The notes beneath the pieces are model-generated. The model was not told the DNA's origin, ran no database searches, and worked only from the letters and a program-made list of their open reading frames with translations. A stretch of DNA of 64,000 nt. It comes from Methylocystis sp. SC2. GTDB lineage: Bacteria; Pseudomonadota; Alphaproteobacteria; Rhizobiales; Beijerinckiaceae. A program made the translations under genes and the position numbers. How positions within the stretch are numbered: position 1 is the stretch's first letter; each line of letters begins with the position of its first letter. Positions 19,285 to 30,000 of the stretch are shown one piece after another. The stretch spans positions 156,501 to 220,500 of the forward strand of contig NC_018485.1 of the NCBI RefSeq assembly GCF_000304315.1, in the 5' to 3' direction.

Positions 19285-20312
19285 GTCGGCCTTGTGCGGA
19301 GCGGCACATCGCAGATTTGCAGCGCTCGCAGATCTGGAGAGAAGCGGCTCTCAAGCTCGCTCTTCCAGGCGGCGATGGCTTCCTCCTGGACAGCAAGGCT
19401 CTTCTCGCGCGCATCATCGCGGGCAACACGCTGTTCGACCGGTGTGAACACCTGAATCCGCAGGGGAATGACCCGGAGCGGATAGTTTGGATCGATCGCC
19501 TGGAGCCGGTCTATCAGGTCGGCGACGCCTTGCGCGATGCCATCATCGTGCGGGGAGGTCAACGTCACATAGCCGTAAACATCGAGCCCCAGGTCCAGCA
19601 CGCGCCGCAATACCTCGAACTGCCGGTCGTAATCTTGAGGCGCGGCGCCCGTGTTGAAGGCGAACGAGCGGGCATCGAAGCCTTTGACGCAGCAGACGCG
19701 ACCATAGTTGCGGTAGCGGTGCAGAAGAGCGAGATCGGCGGGTGGAAGCGCGTCGAAGAGATAGGTCGTGCTAAGGTTGTCGTCTGTCCAGAGATAAGTC
19801 GTTTCGGCGAGGCCGGCGTCGACGAGCGCTCGCATCATCCACGGAGTCCATTCCGGCACAAGGTCCGGCGATCCTCCCGAGAGGTCGATGATCCGGGGGG
19901 CGTCCGGGATCTGGCGATACAGGTCGACGAGTTCGGCGGCCCTGAACCACGCCGAGCGGCTGAGATCCGCTTTCAGCAGCTCCTCCGGCACGAAACAATA
20001 CCAGCAGCGCCATGCACAGGCAGCGTTCTGAAACACCAGCGCGGTCATCAGGTCCGGAACCGGCGCGATGCCCAACGCGCGGCAGGCCGGCGCGACCGGG
20101 AGTGGATTGGCTGGCCAACCCTCGGCTGTCGCGAACCGGAAATGGCGAACGCGCCCATATCCGTTGCAGTTGGCCGGAACCGTAAGGTCGACCTCTTGGC
20201 TCGAGCCAGCGAGGCGAGAGATCAAGACGCGGCCGCCGTCGAGGTCGATCGCCCGCGCGCGCAAATGCGCGGCGAAACGCTCAGTATCAATGGGCTTGGC
20301 CGGGCTCGTCAC
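19281..20312 (-). CDS. Radical SAM protein
   Basis: A 343-aa protein. The cluster motif is CAWRCWYC at residues 99-106, the CxxxCxxC pattern with an aromatic before the last Cys that ligates the [4Fe-4S] cluster of radical SAM enzymes. The downstream DLSGGSPDLVPEW is the GGxP-like SAM-binding element. The GTG at 20312 is preferred over the GTG at 20330 because it forms GTGA with the upstream stop, and it has GGGAGGGA about 8 bases upstream. The substrate is unknown. The partners (DUF4186-like zinc protein, DPPW methyltransferase-like protein, ASCH, kinase) suggest nucleotide or nucleic-acid chemistry. It lacks recognisable QueE or viperin-specific signatures as far as I can tell by eye. Confidence 0.85.
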   Translation of the reverse strand: MTSPAKPIDTERFAAHLRARAIDLDGGRVLISRLAGSSQEVDLTVPANCNGYGRVRHFRFATAEGWPANPLPVAPACRALGIAPVPDLMTALVFQNAACAWRCWYCFVPEELLKADLSRSAWFRAAELVDLYRQIPDAPRIIDLSGGSPDLVPEWTPWMMRALVDAGLAETTYLWTDDNLSTTYLFDALPPADLALLHRYRNYGRVCCVKGFDARSFAFNTGAAPQDYDRQFEVLRRVLDLGLDVYGYVTLTSPHDDGIAQGVADLIDRLQAIDPNYPLRVIPLRIQVFTPVEQRVARDDAREKSLAVQEEAIAAWKSELESRFSPDLRALQICDVPLRTRPT

Positions 20313-20917
20313 GGATGTGATCCCTCCCACTCAGGGGGCAGGCTGCGAGGGCGGCGCGGCACTCTGATCGGCCCATCGGCCAGATCGGGTAGCTTCTCAT
20401 CGAGGAAGAGGTCGACGAGGGTTGCGCAATAGTCGAATTCCTCTGCTGTCAGTGGCCGGCCCTTCGGGATGTCATGCCAGTATTCGAGGCAGGTCCGGCA
20501 GCACGTCGCGGTTGCGTGCTGCGCGTAGTAGATCGCATTGCCTTCAAGGGGAGTCTGACGACCATCGCGGGGCGGCTCGGCGACCGCGAGATATTTGCGG
20601 AGGCGGTCACGGGCGGCATCCTTCAACCCAATGCGCCCCTTGCGCTGGGCGTGGTGCATTGCGCGTTCGTCAACGGGACGGTGAAAAAAGTGGTGGCGTA
20701 TCAGCTCATGCTGAAGCGCCCCGAAGGTATGCGCCGCATCGCCTTTGTCACGGCGGTGTAGACGCTTCCAGTCGACCAGATCCGCCCCGCATGCTCGGCA
20801 TTTGCCGCGCTGATCAGGTGTCATCTTCTTCAGCTGCTTGAAGCAGTGCAGGTCATTATCGCAGTCAGTCGACGTGCATTTGATGTCGAGCGGCGGGGGT
20901 TTCTGAAACATAACCAT
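20309..20917 (-). CDS. Cysteine-rich protein, DUF4186-like C-terminus
   Basis: About 202 aa. The ATG at 20917 has an AGGTG Shine-Dalgarno-like stretch 4 bases upstream; a second ATG at 20911 is equally possible. The N-terminus has a zinc-ribbon-like pair set (CTSTDCDNDLHC, then CRACGADLVDW). The C-terminal 90 residues carry NAIYYAQHATATCCRTCLEYWH, then IPKGRPLTAEEFDYC. From memory this matches the small DUF4186 family; that assignment needs a profile search. The conserved His and paired Cys suggest a metal site. It is sandwiched between the XRE-ImmA protein and the radical SAM enzyme in an overlapping operon. No enzymatic function is assigned. Confidence 0.65.
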   Translation of the reverse strand: MVMFQKPPPLDIKCTSTDCDNDLHCFKQLKKMTPDQRGKCRACGADLVDWKRLHRRDKGDAAHTFGALQHELIRHHFFHRPVDERAMHHAQRKGRIGLKDAARDRLRKYLAVAEPPRDGRQTPLEGNAIYYAQHATATCCRTCLEYWHDIPKGRPLTAEEFDYCATLVDLFLDEKLPDLADGPIRVPRRPRSLPPEWEGSHP

Positions 20918-20925
20918 GGAACACC

Positions 20926-22374
20926 TCAATGGAGCGCTCGATCGAGCAGCTGCCGATCGAGTTCGTTGTCGATTTCAAATGGGAAGCGCTCTACGAAGAC
21001 GTCGCGTGCGATCGTCCACGGGTCGCCGTCGTCCGCCTGGAGGTTGGACGCGGTGCCCCACCAGTTCACCCCCTGCCAAGACAAGCGAAAGGCGAGGTAG
21101 TTCGCGAGGGCACCAACGCTTACCTTGTTTTTCTCTGCGATCGCTGGAACGACGCTCTTCAGACGTTCGACCGAATTGCGCGCGGCCTGAACGCAGGCCT
21201 GCGCCAACGTCTCAGCCTCGCCGTTAAGCTCGACCTCGCCGGCAAACTGGCTCGCAGCGATTTCTTCGTCTGAGTTCCGTCGCTCGGGGGAGGTCTCGTC
21301 GGCTTCAATCACCTCCAGCGTGTCTGCCTCTTGACGTTGCCCGGCATGAAACAATTCATGCAGAAGATCGAACAGCCAGCGGGCTTCGTGCTTCGATGTT
21401 TGCTTCAGCACGATTGCGTTGTGCCCCTCATAACGCCAGCAGGCGCCATGGAAGGCACCGCGGTCACGCAGCGGCAGAACGACGACACCCATATCCCAAG
21501 CCGTGTGAAGCGCGCTCTTGAGATCGACGGCCCTATAGGTCTCGTGAATGCGACGACGCATGACCGCCGGGTCCGTCGGGATTTCGCCCTTGGGTAGTGA
21601 TCGCGCGCCCTTGAGTGCAACAACGGCGAGATAGTTCGCATAGGCAGCATAGAGGCTGGTCGTCGCCTGGACCCGATTGGCAGGCATCTTGAACCGCGCC
21701 TCGGCAGCGGCGAAGCGTGGCGGCATGAGTGCCTGCGCTCCGAAGATATTGTCACGGGTCCAACCGAAAACGCGTTCGAGAACGACGCCAGCCTTGGCAG
21801 TCAGGGCATAGTCGCCATCCTCGCTGCCAACCTCGCCGCTGGCCCGCGCGGCATCGGCCGACGGCAAGAGCCGCGACAAAAGAAAGTCGCGGTCGAGCCC
21901 GACCTGACGGAGCTTATTGACGAGCCCGCTGAAACTGTTGGGCGCGACGGGCAAGAGAATGTCGTTCTTGATTCGCACCCCAAGTGCGTTGGCGATCTCA
22001 CGCAGCCGCTGATAGCTGGCCGATGCGTAGCGCTCGGCCTCGTAGCGTTGAATTTGCTGCTCCTTGAGCCCGAGTCGGTCGGCCAGCGACTTTTGGCTGA
22101 GTCCGCTTGCGATCCGTGCCTGGATGAGGCCGTCAGCCAGTTGGTCGAAGGAGTTGATCGAGATCACCGACAGGTCGGCGGACTTCAGGCGATCATACTC
22201 AGTAAGTTCAGCTTGCAGGTCGGCAAGCTGACTTTCCATGGCCTCACGCTCAGCCTGAAGCAGGCGCGGATGTACGTCCGCTCGGGCGGGGCCTTGGGTC
22301 AGCTCGCTGATAGCCTTGCGAAATCGATCAGCCTCGCTCCGGGTAATCCTATACTGCCGTTCGTTAGTAATCAT
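20926..22374 (-). CDS. XRE-family regulator fused to ImmA/IrrE metallopeptidase
   Basis: A 482-aa protein with an N-terminal ~60-residue coiled-coil-like helix. An XRE helix-turn-helix lies at about residues 80-135 (SGLSQKSLADRLGLKEQQIQ). The ImmA/IrrE-type zinc peptidase core has HELFH near residues 343-347, followed downstream by a DETSPERRNSDEEIAASQFA segment that could supply the third ligand. ImmA/IrrE proteins cleave XRE repressors or act in toxin-antitoxin and defence modules. The start ATG overlaps the DUF6932-like stop (ATGA). Being encoded just behind the promoter with a palindromic operator, it is the natural candidate for autoregulator of the operon. The pairing with the preceding gene recalls ImmA-type toxin-antitoxin pairs such as RosmerTA (recollection, not searched). 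Confidence 0.88.
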   Translation of the reverse strand: MITNERQYRITRSEADRFRKAISELTQGPARADVHPRLLQAEREAMESQLADLQAELTEYDRLKSADLSVISINSFDQLADGLIQARIASGLSQKSLADRLGLKEQQIQRYEAERYASASYQRLREIANALGVRIKNDILLPVAPNSFSGLVNKLRQVGLDRDFLLSRLLPSADAARASGEVGSEDGDYALTAKAGVVLERVFGWTRDNIFGAQALMPPRFAAAEARFKMPANRVQATTSLYAAYANYLAVVALKGARSLPKGEIPTDPAVMRRRIHETYRAVDLKSALHTAWDMGVVVLPLRDRGAFHGACWRYEGHNAIVLKQTSKHEARWLFDLLHELFHAGQRQEADTLEVIEADETSPERRNSDEEIAASQFAGEVELNGEAETLAQACVQAARNSVERLKSVVPAIAEKNKVSVGALANYLAFRLSWQGVNWWGTASNLQADDGDPWTIARDVFVERFPFEIDNELDRQLLDRALH

Positions 22375-22808
22375 GGCAGACTCCCGAGATCGATGTTCAC
22401 GACGCCCTTGGGTACTCCGTTGCGATCCTTCATGAAGAAGTCGCGATAGAGCACGCCAGGGGCGGCGAGTGCGGTCGCCGGAAAGAGCTCGCCTAGATAT
22501 TTCGATTTCATGGCCGCACGGCCATTCGAGAAATCGAGCAGTACGGGGTCGAGACGAGAAGGATCGACCCCTCTGATGTCCCAGGCTCCATCATAGTCCT
22601 CCGGCAGTTCTTTCCGTGAAACGAAGCTTCCATCGAGCAGCACCGACCGAGAGCCTGCAGTAGCGAGGTTTTGCAAAGCTGCGAGCAGGCCCCCAACGAG
22701 ACGGGTGCGGTGTCCGTTGCAGCTGAATCGTGGTGCTACTTCGCTCCAGGGCGCGTCATGCACCCCCGGGGGCAAGTAGCCAGTCGATGCGTCGACATCG
22801 GGAAGCAT
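22371..22808 (-). CDS. DUF6932-like / nucleotidyltransferase-like protein
   Basis: A 145-aa protein starting at ATG 22808, six bases past a good -10 element. This start leaves no room for a ribosome-binding site, and longer readings would cross the promoter. The sequence RSVLLDGSFVSRKELPEDYD resembles the GSxxxxxxxxSDxD nucleotidyltransferase fingerprint as seen in the small DUF6932 family. It is the first gene of the seven-gene operon and is coupled (ATGA) to the XRE-ImmA gene, so it is a candidate antitoxin or partner of that protein. The C-terminus LYRDFFMKDRNGVPKGVVNI is typical of phage/TA-associated DUF6932 proteins as I recall them. Catalytic activity is uncertain. Confidence 0.7.
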   Translation of the reverse strand: MLPDVDASTGYLPPGVHDAPWSEVAPRFSCNGHRTRLVGGLLAALQNLATAGSRSVLLDGSFVSRKELPEDYDGAWDIRGVDPSRLDPVLLDFSNGRAAMKSKYLGELFPATALAAPGVLYRDFFMKDRNGVPKGVVNIDLGSLP

Positions 22809-22809
22809 G

Positions 22810-22829
22810 ACACAACAATATCGTTGTGT
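22810..22829 (-). promoter_or_regulatory. 20-bp near-perfect palindromic operator
   Basis: ACACAACAATATCGTTGTGT reads almost identically on both strands (18 of 20 positions symmetric). It overlaps the -10 hexamer and ends one base before the start codon at 22808. Length and position fit an XRE-dimer operator that blocks RNA polymerase. The likely ligand is the XRE-ImmA protein encoded by the second gene. Confidence 0.7.
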
Positions 22830-22843
22830 TGCGTGTTCGTCAA
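22815..22843 (-). promoter_or_regulatory. Sigma-70-type promoter of the - strand operon, leaderless
   Basis: On the - strand the -35 TTGACG (22838-22843) and the -10 TATTGT (22815-22820) are separated by exactly 17 bases. The start codon A is 7 bases after the -10, about where transcription should begin. The mRNA for the first gene is therefore predicted to be leaderless, consistent with the absence of a Shine-Dalgarno sequence. Confidence 0.65.
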
Positions 22844-24054
22844 GCGTTCCGGTTTGGCCCCGCCGGTGGTGCTTATGACGGCCTACCTGACGCGGCAGCC
22901 TACCCGGGCGATGGCTACGGGAGGCGGGTCGTCGAATTTGGGCGAGCAGCTTGCCATGGCGCATCGACCGGCGGTGAGACGGTGCGGGTGCTCGCGCGGC
23001 AGAGGCACCCTATGGCGTTTAGGCGCAAGCCGGTCGCGGCAGCTCCACGGCTTCTGATAGCTTGCGCGCAGCACGGGCAGGGACCACCCATGCCCGCGAC
23101 GTGTGGAACGGCACTCGTGACAGAGCGGGTATTTCGTAGAGTCGGCGGGATGCACGGACGCGCCAAGATTGTCGCCTGCATCCCTAGCTTGACGATAGTC
23201 CCCGAAAGTACAATTTTCGGACTCATCCGGAAAAGGTCAATGATTCCAAGGCCCCGTCATTTTGACGGCGGGACTGACGGTATTTGGATTGCACAAGAAT
23301 TTTTATCGCCGTTATTTCAATGTGTTATGAGGCTTTGATAATCGAGTGGGCGTGGCAGTAGCGTTGCGCCGGATAACATAGAATACCATAGAGCACTCCG
23401 GCGTAGTTCGCTCCTTCGATTGACTACGATTGATCTCAAGCGCTGGACGGCTGGCGTCCCGCGAGCGGCCACGCACGGGGCCGTCAGAAAGTTCTCGACT
23501 CTCTCGTATTCGCGGCAGCCGAAGAGGGTGGACGGTCGGCCACATGATACTTGCCGTTGGTTGGTGGTGCACTGGCGACGGCGACAACGTCTCGATGATA
23601 GGCAGTCGCCTGCCGTTCCGCCCCAGTACTAATCCTCGCGGACACCGACGTATTGTGCTGGTGACCGCAAATTGCGGTGCGACTTGCTGAGCTTTCGCGC
23701 GTACATGTCTGCGCCTTTTTCGCAGCAGATCTATGAAGGGTGGTTAACGAGCCAGCCCAATACATCTATCCAAGCCGTTCAACTACGAAGCCAGCACTGT
23801 TCGCACTGACGGTTAACTCGAATGGGGGCGCAGTCGCTAACCGCTGCATGATGAATCGTTGCTCAATCTGACGGTCTCAACCCGCGGACGACGGCGTGTG
23901 AGACAACTCAGCTGGACGATGGCTCGGCGCGAGGCTGTGTGTCAGCGCCCGACTTGCATCGGCCGCTCTGGACAATCGTGGGTATTTAATGCAGCCTCGC
24001 GTAGAAGCTGTACTTTTCGAGGTCGAGTAGGCGCGCACGGCTTGGGGGGCAGGC
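22844..24054. other. 1.2-kb intergenic region without a convincing gene
   Basis: No open frame here has protein-like composition or a credible start. It separates the - strand operon promoter from the giant-gene cassette. It contains the first TTATGAGG/ATAATCGAGTGGG site (23316-23350) and, 50-70 bases before it, two TGACGG words. It is visibly less GC-rich in the 23160-23340 stretch. The promoter of the giant operon must lie in its right end but no clear -35/-10 pair stood out. Confidence 0.6.
23316..23350 (+). repeat. Cassette-boundary repeat, copy R1
   Basis: Contains TTATGAGG followed after 8 bases by ATCGAGTGGG. The same arrangement recurs at 43757-43791 and 55611-55646, and the right half at 54994-55015, always in the same orientation. 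The inner TTAT...ATAA arms around GAGGCTTTG look like a recombinase core site. It lies about 700 bases before the giant operon. Confidence 0.6.
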
Positions 24055-27000
24055 GTGGCGAACGATATCCTATGGCTGTTCAACAAGTCGGGATTCACGC
24101 TGCACGCCGAGGCACCGCCCGGCGGCGAGACGTTCAGCGCCACGACGATGGAGGTGGCCGGAACGGCCGGGCCGGGTAGCGTCAAGCAGACGCTCAAGCT
24201 CAAGTCGCCCATCGACATTCCGCGCAAGCTGCTGAAGACGGGACCGGCGAACGGCCTCGTGTTCCGCAACAAGGACGAATTGGAGCAACTCGCGCAGGAG
24301 GAATGGGCGGCGCTGCGCGAGCGCCTGCGCCGCCGGCTGGCGCAACCGTTCGCGGTCTCGGTCGACAACGCCGATACGCTGTTCGAGCTGCAGGCGATCG
24401 CGAATCAGAAGGTCATGGCGCGGCTCTGGCTGATGCCGGAGGTCCTCGATCCGGCCGCGATCACGGCCGACACCGTGCTCGTGCGGGTCGAGGCGGACGC
24501 GAGTGTCGACATCGACCTGACCCTGACGGCCGGCGCGGCCGCGTCGCTGAAGGGCAGATGGCGCCTCGAGCTGCTCGTGAGGGCGGCGGCGCTGCAGGAT
24601 GCGGTGGACGCGCTGCTCGCGCTCGACCTGCCGAGCCTGCCGGCCTTCGATCTCGACTGGCCGCGCTTCAAGCTGCCCAAGCTGAGCTTTGCGGGCCTGA
24701 GCTTTCCGGCGTTCGGTAAGCTGCCGTCGCTGTTTCCGATCTCGCTACCGCCATTCGCGACCAGGCTGAAGTTCGAGCCGGACAATCCGCTGCCGGAGAT
24801 CAAGGCCAGCCTGGTCAATGGCGATCTCTCGCTCGCCACCTCTGCGCCCGCCGGCGGCAACCTGTTCTACGACGGCACCAGGATCTGCGACGTCAGTAAC
24901 GCAATGTTCAGCTATGACGGCGTCGCGAAGAAGCACAGCTTCACGGCCACTCTTCAGGTGACGGACATTCCGGTCGGCCAGCCATTCCCAGTCGATTTGG
25001 TAAACGACAAGGGCCTGCCATTCAGCCTCAAGATCCAGGCGATCAAGACGACCGTGAAGTTTGCCCCGATCGTAATCGATCCGGCGAACGGAGCCACGGT
25101 GCAGGGCGTGACGCTGGCGCACGAGCTCAAGGGCATTCGGATCGCCGCGATCGACGACCCGACCTTGTTCCTCGTGCTCGATGCCAGCTTCGAGACCACG
25201 GTCCAGCCTAGCGGCGGCATCCACTCCAAGCTCACCGAACTCAAGATCGCCGAGCCCTATCCGCTGGTGCTGATCGCCAACGGAGTGGCTGCGGCGGTCG
25301 AGGCGGTGGGCGAGCTGATCCGGCTGATCGCCGCGATTCCGCTGCCCAAGGCGAACATGCCCGGCTTCGACATCGAGAAGCTGAAGGCGCTGCTGACGCT
25401 GCTCGGGCGCATGCTGGCCTCGGCGATGACGTGGCTCGCGAAGCAGGCCGGCGACGCGGCCGGGCTGCTCGCCGGCGCCGTCGAGGCGGTCGCCAGGCTG
25501 ATCGGCAAGCTGTTGGATGCGCTCGCGGACGCCGCGGTCGCGGCCTACAAGGTGGTCTGCATAGAGATCCGGCTTGATGCGCGCAGCTACCAGATTCGCC
25601 AGATCGTCCTCACGCCGGCGAACGATCAGCCGATCGGCGGGGCGCTGAATCTTTCCGCGCTCGGATTCGATCTCGTGATCGACGCGAAGGTGAAGCCCTC
25701 TCTGCTGATTGATTTCGGGCCGGAGAGTTGGTTCGGACTGATCGTGGAGCCTGTGGCCGGCGCGCATGCGACGATGTCGACTGATCTCTGGCTCGACAGG
25801 GAGACCGGGCCGCAGCAACCGCTCGGCACGCTGGACAACAACAGTGGTGCAGCTTCCGGTCCCGCAGAGCGGCTGATCGTGCTGAAAGCCGAGCCGGGGC
25901 AGGGCGGTGCCGGTGGCGCGAAACGCGATATCGTCGTCGTAGGCGTTCAGCGCGGGCGTCTGCGCCTGTTCCAGCGTTTCGTCACCACCAGCGCCGGCCG
26001 CGCCAAGGACGTGACGCTGCAGACCGGCAATACGACCGTCACGGTGCTCTCGAAGTACCAGTCGGCGCGACTCGAGCCGGGCAGCATCGGCACCACTGCG
26101 GCGACCGACGACATCGTACTGACGCCTACGGTCGGCAACGTCAAGGACCGGATTCTGGGCCTGCTGCCGAAGGCCGGCGACGAGACCGGTGGCGGCGGCG
26201 AATTCGCCAAGATGCTGTCGCAGAAGATCCAGATCGACAATCCCAAGCTGGCTTTCGACGGCCCGACGCGGACCGCGACGCTGACTCTCGATGTCACGGT
26301 TCATCTCGGCAAGGACTTCTCGCCGCAGACCAAGCTCGGCGTTGTCGCGTCGCTCGACGACCTATCGATGAAGGTGACAGGCGGCGACCGCATCGCAATC
26401 AAGGCGAAGAGCAAGGAGACGCGTCACTACCGGCCGCTTGGCTTCGACCTTGAAGTGCGCCGGAAGGAGAACGTCACCGTCGACGAATACGAGCAGTTCT
26501 ACCTCGACCTGTCGGCCGGGGGCGAGAAGCTCGGGCTGGGCCGCGAGGCCGACGCCTTCCTCTCCTACGACCGCGTCGCGTCGGCCGGGAAGGGGCTGCA
26601 GTTCCAGCTCAGCGAATTCGTGATCGGCCGGTCCGGCCTCGACCTCGATGCGCGAATCAAGCCGGACGCGGTGCGCCTCGGCGGCGTCGATACGCCGTTC
26701 ACCTTCACCTCTGGCGGGGTCTCGATCAAGGGCTCGCGCTTCAGCGGCGGCTCGCTCACCGGCTCCGGCCAATTGCCCAAGACGCTGATCGGTGAGGCCA
26801 AGGCCGCAGTCGCGCTGACGCTCGGCCGCAGTTCCTCCGGTGGCGATGTCGTGGTGGAGGCCGCGACCGCGCTGATCGACAAAAGCGGCGATCCCATCAA
26901 GTGCCATTCGACGCGCTTCGACATCACCATCGCCGAGCTCGGCTTCAGCTTCGTGAGGGAGGAGAGCTACCACTTCTACTTCCTGGTGACCGGCGGCGCG

Positions 27001-30000
27001 ACCTTCAATCCCGGCGACAGCGCGTTCGAGCGCGGCCTGCTGAAGAACTTCAAGGCGATCGAGATCCGCTTCGATAAGGCGCCGCTCACCTCGGACCCGC
27101 GCGTGCTGATGCGCGCGATCTCGTTTCTGGTGAAGCTGAAGCCGCCGAAGGTGATCAAGCTGTTCAACATCTTCCGCTTTGAGCTGCGCAGCATCGCGTT
27201 CTACCCGGCGGCCGACAAGTTCGGCGGGGATCCCGCCATGGGCTTCGGCGGGCAGGTCAATTTCCTCAATCGCGGCGACCGCGTCAGCATCCAGGTCAAT
27301 TTCCACGAGATGCAGATCGGCCCGCCAGCCGGCAACGACTCGCTGCCGCGTATTCGTTTTGACGGGCTCGGTGTTGCGATCTCGCTCAGCGGTGTAAAGA
27401 TCGGTGGCACCGCGATTACGGTGGACGGCGACCTGCCGTCGCTCTATCGCCCCGGCGTGCTGCCGAAGAACGTCTCGGCGCAAGGCTTCTTGGCGAGCGG
27501 ATTCCTGGAGGTCCAGGGCTGGGCGCCGATGTCGGCAACGCTCGGCTTTCTGGAGCTGAAGAAGAAGGACCATCCCGACTCCAGACCGGTCCACGCCTTC
27601 TTCCTCTACGGCCAGATGTACAAGATGTCGGAGCCGATCGATACGCCGATCGGCACGATTTACCTGCGCGAGGTCGGCTTCGGCTTCGGCTACCGCTACA
27701 CGCTCGCCGGCATTGCCCAGGCCGAAGGCGCAAAGACACCACAGGAGCTGGTCAAGATCCTCGACGAGGTGTCGAAGTATCAAGGCAGCCTCGACCAGTT
27801 CGAGGCCTGGGAGCCGACGTACGACAATGCTGACCTGACGCTGGCGTTGCGCGGCATGCTGGCGCTCTCCGCCGCGCAGCGCTCCAGCAGCGAGTACAAC
27901 GAAAAGGTCGAGGCAAAACTCCCGAACCCGATCCTGCTCGACATCGTGGCGGCGTTGCGCACGGATCTGACGATCCTGATCAACCTGCGCGCCTGGCTGT
28001 GCGTGAACTACAACAAATGGGTGACCGACGGCGGTGACGCGGACTGGAAGCGGGAGCCGGTGTTCCGCGGCTACCTCTATTTCTCGGCGCCGAAGCGTGA
28101 GTTTCTCGGCCGCTTCATCTCCAACCGCAACGGCTTCATTGGCGAGCACCCTCCCATGCTGCCGGCGCTGAAGACTGCGATTCAGTCCACCGATTTCTCG
28201 GCAACGCTCTACATACGGCCGGGGCTGTTCCACTTCGAGCTGGGCTGGCCCTACGAACTCGGCTTCGAGCTCGGCAAACGTGGCGAAGTGTTCTTCCTCA
28301 GCGTGCGCGGCGGGATGATCCACCGGGTCGAGGACTTCTCGGTCCTGCAGGGCATCGCATTCAAGGCCTACGGCGAGGTGCATCTCGAGGGGCGTATCGG
28401 CTCGGACAGCTTCGGCGCGGCCGCTGTGGCGCACGCGACCTTCAATCTCGAGACACGGCTTTTATCCTATCTGTCGCTGCGCAACTTCGACGAGTCGATG
28501 TATTACGGCTACCTGCGTCTCGACATCCTGATCGACGCGCGGATCGAGGTCTGGCTCAGCTTCAAGGTTTTCGGCAAGCGGATCCGGCTCTCGGCCGGCT
28601 TCTCGATCTGTCTCGCCGTGTCGATCGCGATTGAAGGCGTCGTGTCGCCCAAGGGACTCGGCGGCAAGGCGCATGCCTCGGTCGGCATCCGCGCGTTCGG
28701 ACGCACCGCCTCGGTCGGCATCGGCTTCAGCTTCAACAACGGCCTGCTGGAACAGGCGCGTGCCCGCGTCGCCGGCTTCATGGCGCTGGGCCTGAGCACG
28801 CCGATCCCCGACAAGAGCCAGGACGGCCGGCGTGTCGAGCGCAATCCTCCGCCGGAGCCGCCGCGTCACGAGCAGGCGGCGATCGCGGATCAAACAATCG
28901 ACCAGGAGCTCGGTGCCGCGCCTGCCCCAGAGCCGGTGACCGCGCCCGTGCTGATCGGCCGGCCGATCACGGCGACCAACTTCTGGGCGATGTTGTTCCC
29001 GACCTCCTACGCGAACGAGGCGGGCGAGTGGTACGTCATGCAGCTCGTCCCGCGCGACCACACGGCGGTCGACAAGAACGACAAGCCCCTGAGCGTCGCG
29101 AACCCTGCGGCCACGTTCTTTGCGTCGCCCGCCATGACGGACGGCCAACTGCAGGCGCCGTCCCACGCGCTGAAGAGCGGCACCGCGGTTCCACAGCAGT
29201 TCTTCCAGCTGCCGTTCGAGGGCCCGGCCAGGCCCGTTGGCTGGGACGAGGTATACAAGACCAACGGCGGCGAGGTGGTTGATGCCGGTGTGACGCTGAA
29301 CGACCTCCTTTTCGACCTGTTCATGGATCCGGATGCCGGCAAGGCGACGGAGCCATTCGCGCGCGCCATCGCGCCGGCGCAGGAGACGCTGGCCGACGAC
29401 AGCAAGGCTGCGGCCGCCACGCTGGCGCGGCACGGCCGCTCGCGCGTCGAGCTCTCGGCTCGGCGCAAGCGCGAAGCACAGATCGAGGAGGCGCGCTCGG
29501 CGATTCTCGCCGTGGTGGTCGATACCGCCGCGCAGTTCGCTGCCCAGGGCGTGCCGGTGGGCGATCTGCCGACGCGTCATGCGGAGGTGGACGCGCGCGA
29601 CTTCGGCCTGACTTTCCTGGTCTCGGAATCATCGCTCCAGCAGCTGTTCCCCGATCTCGCGACTGCCAAAAAGGACGGCGACATTGTCAATCCGCCGCTC
29701 GGCGCGTTCGAGGTCGTCAAGAGCGACGCCCCGGGCGCGAACGGGACCGTGCATCTGTTCAATCCGCCGGTGCGCATGTTCCGCACGGCGCAGCCCTGCT
29801 TCACACCGCGCCACGTCATCAGCGAGCAGGGGATCATGCTCGACTGGGATCTGGAGCCGGCTTGGGGCGAGTCGCAAGGCGCCTATCACGATCCGGAATT
29901 CCATCTGCGCCACTATCGCGTGCGGCGCACGATCCGCGGCCTGAAAGACGAATACCGCGCCGAGTTCGTCGTCAAGGCGGCGGCGCCCACCCGGCTGGCG

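Noticed and set aside
22809..22964. Longer start (22964) for the DUF6932-like gene
   Set aside because: It would run through the TTGACG-17-TATTGT promoter and the palindrome, and the extra residues are basic and non-domain-like.
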